Source: Ignavibacteriota bacterium
Lineage (GTDB): Bacteria > Bacteroidota > Ignavibacteria > Tepidaquicellales > Tepidaquicellaceae
DNA: 21,218 nt
Direction of reading: 5' to 3'
NCBI GenBank assembly: GCA_003158365.1
Contig: PMIW01000193.1
Coordinates: 1 to 21,218 of the forward strand
This document shows, in pieces, positions 9,198-16,429 of this stretch. The translations under genes were made by a program, and so were the position numbers. Numbering within the stretch: the first letter of the stretch is position 1; the number at the start of each line of letters is the position of its first letter. The notes beneath the pieces are model-generated. The model made no database searches. It was not told where the DNA came from and saw only the letters and a list, made by a program, of their open reading frames with translations.

Positions 9198-9246
9198 TCG
9201 TTCCCACGCTGTCCACCACGGCGGATTTTCAAGAGCGTGGGAACGA
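9198..9246. terminator. GC-rich hairpin between convergent ftcD and the T9SS gene
   Basis: The arms cgttcccacgct (9199-9210) and agcgtgggaacg (9234-9245) are perfectly complementary, and a further T-A pair makes 13 base pairs around a 23-base loop. On the plus strand a T-rich run begins at 9251, so this is a good terminator for ftcD. On the minus strand an A/T-rich tail follows, so it may also stop transcription of the T9SS gene ending at 9264. The cgttccc/gggaacg core recurs at 16372-16402, so this may belong to a dispersed palindromic repeat family. Confidence 0.75.
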
Positions 9247-9263
9247 GGGATTTTTTATTTTTT

Positions 9264-11354
9264 TTATTTTATAAGAACCATTTTCTTTACTTCAACAAAA
9301 TCATCCGTTTTAATCCGATAGAAATACACTCCGCTTGGTAAATCAGTTCCATTGAATTGAACCTCATAAGTCCCGGGTTGCATTTTTTCATTTACAAGTG
9401 TCTCAATTTCTTTTCCAAGAATATCAAAAACTCTTATTTGTACAAAACCGGCTTGTTTAATTTGAAATTTTATATTTGTAGAGGGATTGAAGGGGTTAGG
9501 GTAGTTTTGTGAAAGAGAAAACTTTTCGGGAATATTATAATTGTTTTGCGTTATGAATGTTGAACTACCGCCGTTTGTGGTGCTTAAAATCGTACCGTTT
9601 TCACCGACAATCCAACCTTTTAAAGAATCAACAAAATAAATCGAATTTAAATAATACTGAGTTTTTCTATTTACACTCCAATTTTGTCCACCGTTAGTTG
9701 TTCTAAGAATAATTCCCGTGTTTGCAATTACAAATCCAGTTTGCGAATTAACAAAACGTACATCTCGAATTAACTCATTCCCATTGCCATTATTTAAATT
9801 AAGTTGCTGTATCCAGTTATTTCCTCCATTTGTTGTTTTATATAAAGAACTATATCCACCAGTCCACCCTGTTTGAGCATTAATGAAAAAACCATACGGA
9901 CCTATATTAAAAATTGAAATCCAATTATTTCCGAAATTTGTTGTTCTGAATGTACCGTCACTGCCAAAGATAAAACCTGTCTGTGAATTATTAAACTGAA
10001 TATTGTAATATGTACCACTGCTTGGACTAATCTGAATTTCCCAATTTGTACCGCCATTTGTAGTTTTTAATATTAACCCGTTATGTCCTACAGCATATAA
10101 GATTAGATTATCTATTATAAATATTGAGTTTACTGTATTGGAATTATTATAATATTGTGTAATCCAATTATTACCACCATTTGTTGATTTATAAATATAA
10201 CTACTATTATATCCAACAGTCCATCCTGTTTGAGCATTCAAAAAAATGATTCTATTTAAAGAGGTATTCTGACTGGAAATTGAATCCCAATTATTACCAC
10301 CATTTGAAGTCTTATAAATTAATCCATTGTCTCCTGCAGTCCAACCAGTCAGAGAATTTATAAAATAAACCGAATTGAAATTAGTCATTGAACCTTGAAT
10401 AATCGGATACCAGTTTAATCCACCATTAGTGGTTCTGGAAATTAATCCTTCGTAACCAACTGCCAAACCTGTTTGAGAATTAATGAAATTAATTGAATTA
10501 TAATATATATTTTGATTTTCTTCTGTCCAGTTGTTTCCGCTATCTGTTGATTTACTTAGAAAATAATGCCCGGAATATGGATAAATGTAAACACCTGAAA
10601 TCCAACCGGTTTGTGAATTAATAAAATGAGAATTAAAAATAGTATTATAATTTCCAAATAAATGCGCTGACCAATTCAAACCTCCGTTTGTTGTTCTAAT
10701 AATTGAATTTGTACCCGTTGCCCATCCTGTTTGCGAATCCAAAAAATTAATTGAAGTTAAATTGTTAGTTGTTCCGCTGTTTTGCGAATTCCAATTTAAA
10801 CCTCCATTTGTTGTTTTGAATATTATTCCCCCATTACCTACAAAAAAACCTGTTGCTGGAGATATAAAATAAATTGAATTAATTGTATTTGGAGAAACAA
10901 ACCAATTATATTCCCAGTTTGAACCACCGTTTGTTGTTTTTAGCATATGATACATTCCTCCTGCAATATATCCGGTACTATTGTTAATAAAGAAGGAAGA
11001 ATTATATTGAATATTTTCTACATTTTGAAAACGTTCCCAATTAACACCACCGTTTGTAGTCTTTATTATTATAGCCCAATCAACACCTGTTGCCCACCAG
11101 TTTAATGAATCAACATAAAACACGGAATTTATTTTAGTAATATTTGTATCTGTCTGAATGCATTTCCAGTTAATGCCACCATTTGTAGATTTAATAATTG
11201 TGCCTAAATATGATAATGCAACACAATTTTGAGAGTCGAAGAACTTCACAAAAGATAAATCATTTCCCTGTGGTAACGGATTCTGCCAGACCCATTGGGA
11301 AAAACAATTAGAGAAACATAATAAAATAACCGGTAAGAATATTAACTTTTTCAT
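9264..11354 (-). CDS. Secreted YCF48-like double propeller protein with T9SS sorting domain
   Basis: The 696-residue product has a signal peptide (residues ~1-20, 'NCFSQ'). It continues with about 42-residue units of the form 'INFxNSQTGWxxGxxGxIxK' plus an Asp-box 'TTNGGxNW'. I count 14 units, from STNGGINW to a last degenerate TTNGGSST, which predicts two seven-bladed propellers in tandem. The final ~90 residues are a T9SS type A domain ('SQNYPNPFNPSTNI' to 'KKMVLIK'). YCF48/HCF136 proteins assist photosystem II assembly in phototrophs. In this group the same fold is widespread in secreted proteins, so that function should not be carried over. The gene is AT-rich and its units are similar at the DNA level. 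An 8-base inverted repeat (atagatgt 11353-11360, acatctat 11401-11408) spans the leader. Confidence 0.88.
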   Translation of the reverse strand: MKKLIFLPVILLCFSNCFSQWVWQNPLPQGNDLSFVKFFDSQNCVALSYLGTIIKSTNGGINWKCIQTDTNITKINSVFYVDSLNWWATGVDWAIIIKTTNGGVNWERFQNVENIQYNSSFFINNSTGYIAGGMYHMLKTTNGGSNWEYNWFVSPNTINSIYFISPATGFFVGNGGIIFKTTNGGLNWNSQNSGTTNNLTSINFLDSQTGWATGTNSIIRTTNGGLNWSAHLFGNYNTIFNSHFINSQTGWISGVYIYPYSGHYFLSKSTDSGNNWTEENQNIYYNSINFINSQTGLAVGYEGLISRTTNGGLNWYPIIQGSMTNFNSVYFINSLTGWTAGDNGLIYKTSNGGNNWDSISSQNTSLNRIIFLNAQTGWTVGYNSSYIYKSTNGGNNWITQYYNNSNTVNSIFIIDNLILYAVGHNGLILKTTNGGTNWEIQISPSSGTYYNIQFNNSQTGFIFGSDGTFRTTNFGNNWISIFNIGPYGFFINAQTGWTGGYSSLYKTTNGGNNWIQQLNLNNGNGNELIRDVRFVNSQTGFVIANTGIILRTTNGGQNWSVNRKTQYYLNSIYFVDSLKGWIVGENGTILSTTNGGSSTFITQNNYNIPEKFSLSQNYPNPFNPSTNIKFQIKQAGFVQIRVFDILGKEIETLVNEKMQPGTYEVQFNGTDLPSGVYFYRIKTDDFVEVKKMVLIK

Positions 11355-11475
11355 AGATGTAATATGAATTTTTGCAAATTATTATTTAACAAAATTACTA
11401 ACATCTATAATAAAGTATAAATAAATATTATTAGTTTCAAGTCTTGAATTCTATTCGAGTATTGATATTTTCCGG

Positions 11476-11500
11476 ATTCCGGCTTAAAACATGCCGGAAT
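11476..11500. repeat. REP-like palindrome (attccggc / gccggaat)
   Basis: A perfect 8-base-pair inverted repeat, attccggc (11476-11483) and gccggaat (11493-11500), with a 9-base loop, lies downstream of the AlbA_2 gene and upstream of the minus-strand T9SS gene. It is GC-rich in AT-rich surroundings. No T tract follows on either strand, so it is not a classical terminator. It looks like a dispersed palindromic unit of the kind often written 'attccggc...gccggaatgac', but copy number in the genome cannot be judged from here. Confidence 0.5.
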
Positions 11501-11522
11501 GACAGAGTAGGTGAGTGTATAA

Positions 11523-12164
11523 TTATACCAGCGTAAAAAATTCACTATTATCTATTCTATGATGTCTGAGAACTTCTGTTCTGACGAGGGTTACGAGGAT
11601 ACGGCTGGCACGGCGATCGGAAATATTTGCAAGTTTTTTAAATCCTTTCACTGTAATTCTTTCATTTTCTGCGAGATATTTAAGAAGATTTTTTTCTATT
11701 TCGCCGAAGTTAATTTTAACCGGATGGCTTTTTACATTAGAGCCTTTTAAAATACTGATTGTCTCTCGTGATGCGAGGACACTTTTGTCATTATACCTGA
11801 TATAAACTTTTACATCATCATTAATTTTATCGGATAAAAGCTTATGCGGTTTATTTGTGCTTTCGGGAATATTCACCACAACTATGTCGTTTTTTTTAAT
11901 CGAGACAATTTCGGTATCATAGATAATTTCAGGCTCGCAGAAAAATCTTGCGGCAGTATTTATGAGTTCGAGTTCTCCTTTTTCGCTTTCGACTCCAACT
12001 ATGGTCCTGTCGTCATCCACGCCGAATAAAATCTGTCCGCCTTTTGAATTGGCGAATGCAATCATTTCCTTTGCGATTTTTTCGGGAGAAGAAAATTTTC
12101 TTTTGAATTCGACGGTTGAATTTTCGCCGTCTTCAATGAGTCTATGAAGTTCAACAAGGTACAT
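11523..12164 (-). CDS. Schlafen/AlbA_2 domain ATP-binding regulator with C-terminal winged helix
   Basis: The 213-residue product has an N-terminal AlbA_2 domain (Pfam PF04326), with 'STVEFKRKFS' followed by 'KEMIAFANSKGGQILFGVDD' and 'IVGVESEKGE', the hallmark blocks of the family. The C-terminal ~60 residues ('LLKYLAENERITVKGFKKL' ... 'SRILVTLVRTEVL') look like a winged helix-turn-helix DNA-binding domain. The family is generally annotated as a putative DNA-binding transcriptional regulator or ATP-binding protein. The target and ligand are unknown. The start is ATG at 12162-12164, only 7 bases after the ruvX stop, so it is very probably the last gene of the pgsA-HU-ruvX transcription unit. 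The protein is compact compared with longer members that carry a large C-terminal ATPase-like region. Confidence 0.85.
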   Translation of the reverse strand: MYLVELHRLIEDGENSTVEFKRKFSSPEKIAKEMIAFANSKGGQILFGVDDDRTIVGVESEKGELELINTAARFFCEPEIIYDTEIVSIKKNDIVVVNIPESTNKPHKLLSDKINDDVKVYIRYNDKSVLASRETISILKGSNVKSHPVKINFGEIEKNLLKYLAENERITVKGFKKLANISDRRASRILVTLVRTEVLRHHRIDNSEFFTLV

Positions 12165-12171
12165 TATGGGT

Positions 12172-12615
12172 TTATTTTTTGATTGGGCTGTCTAAATAAT
12201 CCTGAAGTATAATTTTTGCGGACATGCTGTCCAGGATTCCTTTATCTCTTCTTTTTTTCTTCGATATTCCCGACTGAATCAGGTTATCCTGAGATATACT
12301 GCTTGTAAATCTTTCATCGAAATATATTATTTCCGCTTCGGTTTCTTTTTTCAGAAGTGAAGCTTTAAGTTCACTGCTGAAATTTTCCACGCTTAAAGTA
12401 ATTTCGGTTTTTTCGGATTTAAAATTCAGCGGGTAGCCCAGTATAATTTTCGAGACATTTTCCTGCCTGATGATTTCTACAATTTTATCAATAGCATATT
12501 TATCATTAAAAACATAATCGCGGTAGAAAGAAAACTTTTTTTCAGTATCGGTTATGGCAATTCCAATCCTTTTCAGACCGAAATCAAGACCTAAATATTT
12601 TGAATTTTCCTTCAA
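12172..12615 (-). CDS. ruvX: RuvX/YqgF family putative Holliday junction resolvase / pre-16S rRNA nuclease
   Basis: The 147-residue product has the RNase H-like fold of YqgF. The conserved start is 'YLGLDFGLKRIGIAITD' (catalytic Asp11), followed by 'ILGYPLNF', then 'YFDERFTSSIS' (acidic pair) and a final 'KGILDSMSAKIILQDYL' with the third acidic residue. The family processes the 5' end of 16S rRNA in E. coli and is essential there. The Holliday-junction activity is inferred from fold similarity. The start is taken as TTG at 12613-12615. The frame has no ATG before the catalytic Asp, and the only other candidate is a CTG at 12631-12633. It lies 25 bases after the HU gene and 7 bases before the AlbA_2 gene on the same strand. 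Confidence 0.92.
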   Translation of the reverse strand: MKENSKYLGLDFGLKRIGIAITDTEKKFSFYRDYVFNDKYAIDKIVEIIRQENVSKIILGYPLNFKSEKTEITLSVENFSSELKASLLKKETEAEIIYFDERFTSSISQDNLIQSGISKKKRRDKGILDSMSAKIILQDYLDSPIKK

Positions 12616-12640
12616 TAAAAATTTTACAGTCAGTGAAAAC

Positions 12641-12994
12641 TTATACCTGCAGTTTTAAGAAATTCTTTAAAATTTTTCCCGGTTTAAAATGCATTTTTCT
12701 TCTGCCCGGAACGTACACGAATTCGCCGGTTTTAAGATTTCTTGCTTTAGGTTTTGGTTTTGTTTTTTTCACTTCGAACACGCCGAAATCCCTGATTTCT
12801 ATTCTTACAATAGGGTCTGCCGTCATTACCAATTCTCTCATTGAGTCGAAAAGCGAATCAACGATTAATTTTCTTGTAACTCTTTTGCCTAAAAGCTTAT
12901 CTTCCATCTTTTTTTCGACATCTTTTCTCGTCAGAGTTTCAACTCTTTTAGGTCTTGGTTTTTTTACCGTTTTAATTATTTCTTCGTTCGCCAT
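12641..12994 (-). CDS. HU/IHF-family DNA-binding protein with N-terminal basic extension
   Basis: The product is a 117-residue nucleoid protein of the HU family. From about residue 22 it follows the family: 'TRKDVEKKMEDKL', a helical segment 'RKLIVDSLFDSMRELV', then 'IEIRDFGVFEV', the signature 'RNLKTGEFVYVPGRR' (RNPxTGE in most HU) and 'MHFKPGKILK'. Ordinary HU is ~90 residues; here a Lys/Arg/Pro-rich stretch of about 20 residues (TVKKPRPKRVETL) precedes the fold. HU dimers bend DNA and compact the chromosome. The start codon ATG at 12992-12994 is preceded by AGGAG (13007-13011), the only clear Shine-Dalgarno sequence I noted in the window, with a 12-base spacer. The gene sits 15 bases after pgsA and 25 bases before ruvX. 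Confidence 0.9.
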   Translation of the reverse strand: MANEEIIKTVKKPRPKRVETLTRKDVEKKMEDKLLGKRVTRKLIVDSLFDSMRELVMTADPIVRIEIRDFGVFEVKKTKPKPKARNLKTGEFVYVPGRRKMHFKPGKILKNFLKLQV

Positions 12995-13006
12995 AATTCT
13001 TTTTTT

Positions 13007-13011
13007 CTCCT
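13007..13011 (-). promoter_or_regulatory. Shine-Dalgarno site of the HU gene
   Basis: On the minus strand AGGAG lies 12 bases before the HU ATG and overlaps the pgsA stop codon (13010-13012). Most other starts in the window lack such a motif. This suggests strong or translationally coupled initiation for the abundant HU protein. The spacer is slightly longer than ideal. Confidence 0.55.
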
Positions 13012-13546
13012 ATGTTTGTTTAAACCTTTTTAAATACAAAATTGATGAATAAACTATTAATATTGTAGATATATAATATAACAAACTACTAATATTTCTT
13101 AAAAGTTCAGCATCTTTGAATAATGAAAATACCAGAGCCAAACCAATTGTAAGTGCAGCAATTTTACCCGGATAGTTTGACATCAGTACAATTTTTTTCC
13201 TGTTTTTTAAATACAGGCCAAATACAAGTATCAGAACATCCCTGACCACTACAATCAGAATAAACCACAACGGAATTAATCCATTAAAAAACATTAAGAT
13301 AGCTATTGCCCCGATTGCTATTTTATCTGCAACCGGGTCAATTATTTTGCCTAACTCACTGACTTCATCCAATTTCCTCGCAAGATAGCCATCCAATAAA
13401 TCAGTAAAAGACATCAATATAATTATACACAATATCAGATATTTATTCTGTTCGAAGCCCGCCAAAAATAAATAACAAACAGGAATAATCAATATCATCC
13501 TGAAAACCGACAAAAGATTCGATATATAAAAAATCTCTTTCCTCAC
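13010..13546 (-). CDS. pgsA: CDP-diacylglycerol--glycerol-3-phosphate 3-phosphatidyltransferase
   Basis: This inner-membrane enzyme makes phosphatidylglycerol phosphate from CDP-diacylglycerol and glycerol-3-phosphate, the committed step to phosphatidylglycerol. The 178-residue product carries the CDP-alcohol phosphatidyltransferase motif DxxDGxxAR(x8)GxxxDxxxD at residues 49-74 (Asp49, Asp52, Gly53, Arg57, Gly66, Asp70, Asp74). Several hydrophobic segments are visible (about 15-30, 35-50, 75-110, 125-145, 150-170). The N-terminal 'ISNLLSVFRMILIIPVCYLF' is the usual 'NxLTxxR' start of PgsA. The start is GTG at 13544-13546, immediately after an in-frame stop; the first ATG (residue 17) would cut into the conserved N-terminal helix. 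It heads the pgsA-HU-ruvX-AlbA_2 group and is divergent from the cysteine desulfurase gene across a 97-base, very A/T-rich spacer. Confidence 0.92.
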   Translation of the reverse strand: MRKEIFYISNLLSVFRMILIIPVCYLFLAGFEQNKYLILCIIILMSFTDLLDGYLARKLDEVSELGKIIDPVADKIAIGAIAILMFFNGLIPLWFILIVVVRDVLILVFGLYLKNRKKIVLMSNYPGKIAALTIGLALVFSLFKDAELLRNISSLLYYISTILIVYSSILYLKRFKQT

Positions 13547-13643
13547 TTAAAAATATATAAAATTCGTAACTTAGTAAATATAAAAAAATAAAAACTAAAA
13601 AAAAACAATATTATATATAAATAAAAAAACTTATATTTATTAT

Positions 13644-14786
13644 ATGGAAAAAATTTATTTAGATAATGCGGCATCTTCACCAATGGACGAAAGAGTTCTG
13701 GAAGCGATGATGCAATACTTTACAAAAGCAGGGAATGCTTCTTCCATTCATGCTTTTGGCAAACCGCTGAAGGTTGCGCTCGAGGATTCGAGGGATAACA
13801 TTGCGGATTTTCTCGGCGTAAAACCGAAGGAAATATTTTTTACCAGCGGAGGAACGGAAAGCAATAATACTGCTCTGAAAGGGGTGTCCCTGAAAAATTA
13901 TAAAGGTGAAAAGAGACATATTATATCTTCGACTGTGGAACATCCTGCCGTGCTGGATATATTAAAATATATATGTGAAAAATTTAATTTCAGTTTAACA
14001 TTATTAAAGCCCGATAAGAATGGCGAAATAACTCCCGGAGCAGTGCTGAAAGAAATTAAGAAAGACACACTTTTGATTTCCCTTATGCACGCAAATAATG
14101 AAACGGGACTGATTACAGATATAGGTTCGATAGCGAAGGAGAAGGGAGATGTGTATTTGCATTCGGATACAGTTCAGAGCGCAGGTAAGGTGAAATTGAA
14201 TTTTAAAAAAATGGGAATTGATTTTGCATCTATATCGGGGCATAAAATATACGGACCTAAGGGAATTGGTGTTTTATATATAAATGAAAAATCAAAAATA
14301 GATAAATTCAGTCACGGCGGCGGACAGGAGCGGGATATGCGGGGCGGGACAGAAAATATTCCTGCAATAGTCGGTTTAAGCAAGGCGTTTGATTTATTAA
14401 GAGAGAATATTGATAAAGATATTCTGCATTATAAAACATTAAGGGATTATTTAATAAAAAAATTGAAAGATGCATACGGCGAATATGTACTTTTTAATTC
14501 AAACGAAAGAGGATTATACAATATTGTAAATATTTCTTTTAATACAGATAAATTGAACGCAGCAGGTGATATGCTGTTAATCCGGCTTGACTTGAATGGA
14601 ATAGCCGTATCAGGCGGTTCTGCCTGCTCTTCGGGCTCATTGAAACCTTCGAGGGTATTGCTGGAATCCGGAAGAGATGAAAAAACAGCAATGGCATCAC
14701 TCAGAATATCATTCGGGCGAAAAAATAGAATTGATGAAACAGATTATTTTATGGAGGTGTTAAAAGACCTGGTCAGGAAGAAATAA
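13644..14786 (+). CDS. Cysteine desulfurase (IscS/NifS type)
   Basis: This PLP enzyme takes sulfur from L-cysteine as a persulfide for Fe-S clusters, tRNA thiolation or cofactors. The 380-residue product matches full-length IscS/NifS. It shows 'IYLDNAASSPMDERVLEAM', 'FTSGGTESNN', His100 in 'EHPAV' (stacks on PLP), Asp175 and Gln178 in 'HSDTVQSAGK', Lys201 in 'SGHKIYGPKG' (Schiff base), and 'GGGQERDMRGGTENIPAIVG'. The active-site Cys328 lies in 'GGSACSSGSLKPS', typical of group I enzymes with the flexible loop. No iscU, iscR, thiI or mnmA neighbour is present, so the specific sulfur acceptor cannot be assigned. The 3' end overlaps pssA by 14 bases on the opposite strand. Confidence 0.95.
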   Translation: MEKIYLDNAASSPMDERVLEAMMQYFTKAGNASSIHAFGKPLKVALEDSRDNIADFLGVKPKEIFFTSGGTESNNTALKGVSLKNYKGEKRHIISSTVEHPAVLDILKYICEKFNFSLTLLKPDKNGEITPGAVLKEIKKDTLLISLMHANNETGLITDIGSIAKEKGDVYLHSDTVQSAGKVKLNFKKMGIDFASISGHKIYGPKGIGVLYINEKSKIDKFSHGGGQERDMRGGTENIPAIVGLSKAFDLLRENIDKDILHYKTLRDYLIKKLKDAYGEYVLFNSNERGLYNIVNISFNTDKLNAAGDMLLIRLDLNGIAVSGGSACSSGSLKPSRVLLESGRDEKTAMASLRISFGRKNRIDETDYFMEVLKDLVRKK

Positions 14787-15543
14787 TTTTCTTTTTTCCG
14801 TTTTTAGCTCTCTTGGCAATTATCTGTTCTTCGCGTTTTCTTTTTCTTGTAACCTGCATAATTGTGCTCCAGACAATACCGCCCAGAATAAATGCAATAC
14901 AAATAAAAAATACCGCATAACCTTTTGTAGCAACCGAAACTACAGCTGCAATTATAATAAGTAAAAACGGGAAAGGATTTTTTCTGACTGCATTTGCAGT
15001 GAGTTTGGGGAAAGCGGGATATTTAAATTTACTGACCATTAAAAGCGACAGGCCGAGAGTAATAATATTAATAAAGATATTGCTTAAATCCGGTTTGAAT
15101 ACTTTATTGTGATAGAAGTAAACATAAGCAATAATAGTTATTGCCGCAGCCGGTGTAGGCAATCCCGAAAATTTATCTTTCTCGTAACCAACGAGAGTGA
15201 TATTAAATCTTGCAAGGCGGATTGCAGCAAATACCATAATCATCGAGGATACGACCATTCCGTAGCCGTTATAATCTTTAAAATGCACGCTGTACAATAA
15301 AAACGAAGGGGCAGCACCGAAAGAAATTGCATCGGAAAGAGAATCCAGTTCCACGCCGAAGTCGCTCGAAGTCCTTAAAATCCTTGCAACCAGCCCGTCA
15401 AGAACATCAAACAATGCGGCATAAACAATAAAAGCGCAGGCCTGATCGTACATGCCGTTCGATGAATTTACGATTGACATAAATCCGCAAAAGGCATTTA
15501 AAATCGTAAATAAGCTTGGTACGAATTTTTTAGTTACTAACAT
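14773..15543 (-). CDS. pssA: CDP-diacylglycerol--serine O-phosphatidyltransferase
   Basis: This membrane enzyme makes phosphatidylserine from CDP-diacylglycerol and L-serine. The 256-residue product begins 'FVPSLFTILNAFCGFMSI', typical of the Bacillus-type PssA. It carries the CDP-alcohol phosphatidyltransferase motif at residues 46-71 (Asp46, Asp49, Gly50, Arg54, Gly63, Asp67, Asp71), followed by 'DAISFGAAPSFLLY', which separates PssA from PgsA. Later hydrophobic segments give a polytopic membrane protein. The C-terminus is Lys/Arg-rich ('RKRKREEQIIAKRAKNGKKK') and probably cytoplasmic. Its ATG touches the stop codon of psd without any gap, which implies translational coupling of the two consecutive steps. 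The 14-base 3' overlap with the cysteine desulfurase leaves no room for a terminator between them. Confidence 0.94.
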   Translation of the reverse strand: MLVTKKFVPSLFTILNAFCGFMSIVNSSNGMYDQACAFIVYAALFDVLDGLVARILRTSSDFGVELDSLSDAISFGAAPSFLLYSVHFKDYNGYGMVVSSMIMVFAAIRLARFNITLVGYEKDKFSGLPTPAAAITIIAYVYFYHNKVFKPDLSNIFINIITLGLSLLMVSKFKYPAFPKLTANAVRKNPFPFLLIIIAAVVSVATKGYAVFFICIAFILGGIVWSTIMQVTRKRKREEQIIAKRAKNGKKKIISS

Positions 15544-16215
15544 TTACAGCTCGGCTAATATTGTTTGTCCGCCGGTAACTTTATCACCGACTTTTACAAA
15601 AAGTTTTGCATTTGAATTAAAAATTAAATCCATTCTTGAACCGAATTTAATCATTCCGAATCTTTTTCCAATAAATACATCATCTCCCGGTTTTAAATTA
15701 CAAATTATTCTTCTTGCAACGAATCCCGCAATTTGCTTGAATATTATTTTTTTCCCTTTGGCGCTAGTAATTCCGATTATTGTTCTTTCGTTTTTATCGG
15801 AAGATTTGTGATTAAATGCCACGAGGTATTCACCCTTAATATATTTAAAAAAGGTGACAGTTCCCGATGCAGGAATTCTGTTTACATGGACATTCAAAGG
15901 AGATAAAAAGATGCAGACCTTGTGCAGTGATTCGCCTTTTTCAAAAAACCCATTATCATCATTATCAATCGTTTCTATTAAAACCACTTTTCCGTCTGCG
16001 GGAGATAATATTGAATTATCAGTAATTTCAGAGGGAAGTTTTCTTACGGGATCCCTGAAAAAATACAGTGTAAAAAAGAACAAGATCAGAGAAAAAAAAA
16101 GCAGTGTGATTTTCAGTATTTCAATATTGATAAGATAGGCAATTGCGTCTATAATCAGCGTAATGAAAAGCATTTTAATGACAACGTCACTTCCGTACTT
16201 TGTAATCTTACTCAA
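15544..16215 (-). CDS. psd: Phosphatidylserine decarboxylase proenzyme (short form)
   Basis: This enzyme decarboxylates phosphatidylserine to phosphatidylethanolamine at the membrane, using a pyruvoyl group made by self-cleavage. The 223-residue product matches the short, archaeal-like PSD class. It shows N-terminal membrane segments (about 12-52), 'SPADGKVV' with Asp74, 'CIFLSPLNVHVNRIPASG' with His110, 'NERTIIGI', 'KQIAGFVARRI', and the cleavage site FGS at 191-193, where Ser193 would become the pyruvoyl group. FGS replaces the LGST of long forms, as is normal for this class. The start is TTG at 16213-16215; the next Met is residue 15, inside the conserved N-terminal helix. pssA begins directly after the stop codon. 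Confidence 0.94.
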   Translation of the reverse strand: MSKITKYGSDVVIKMLFITLIIDAIAYLINIEILKITLLFFSLILFFFTLYFFRDPVRKLPSEITDNSILSPADGKVVLIETIDNDDNGFFEKGESLHKVCIFLSPLNVHVNRIPASGTVTFFKYIKGEYLVAFNHKSSDKNERTIIGITSAKGKKIIFKQIAGFVARRIICNLKPGDDVFIGKRFGMIKFGSRMDLIFNSNAKLFVKVGDKVTGGQTILAEL

Positions 16216-16371
16216 TAATTTAAATCCATTAAATTTTTTGTTCTCTTCTTAATTTCGGACTAAGTTAAGAATTTTAATATTAATATTCTATTCTATGTGA
16301 TTTTATTAAATTTATCTTAATATTTGGATAATTTAATAATTCATGATTTATTAATCTCCGCTCTAAATAAA

Positions 16372-16402
16372 ATCGTTCCCAAACTTACAGTCCGGGAACG
16401 AT
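16372..16402. terminator. Hairpin terminator after rpsA
   Basis: Perfect 9-base arms, atcgttccc (16372-16380) and gggaacgat (16394-16402), enclose a 13-base loop, 27 bases beyond the rpsA stop codon. On the minus strand the hairpin is followed by tttattt, which fits termination of rpsA. The plus-strand side is also T/A-rich. The cgttccc core is shared with the hairpin at 9198-9246. Nothing else is visible in this 214-base spacer apart from presumed psd promoter DNA. Confidence 0.65.
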
Positions 16403-16429
16403 ATATTTTATTACATTATAATATTCAAA

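Noticed and set aside
9264..11354. Photosystem II assembly factor (YCF48/HCF136) function
   Set aside because: The match is to the repeat fold only. A T9SS signal and absence of any photosynthesis gene nearby argue for a secreted protein of another role.
12600..13052. 150-codon plus-strand open frame across the HU gene
   Set aside because: It covers the HU gene, its leader and both neighbours' ends in antisense. HU has a clear family match and an SD site, while this frame has neither.
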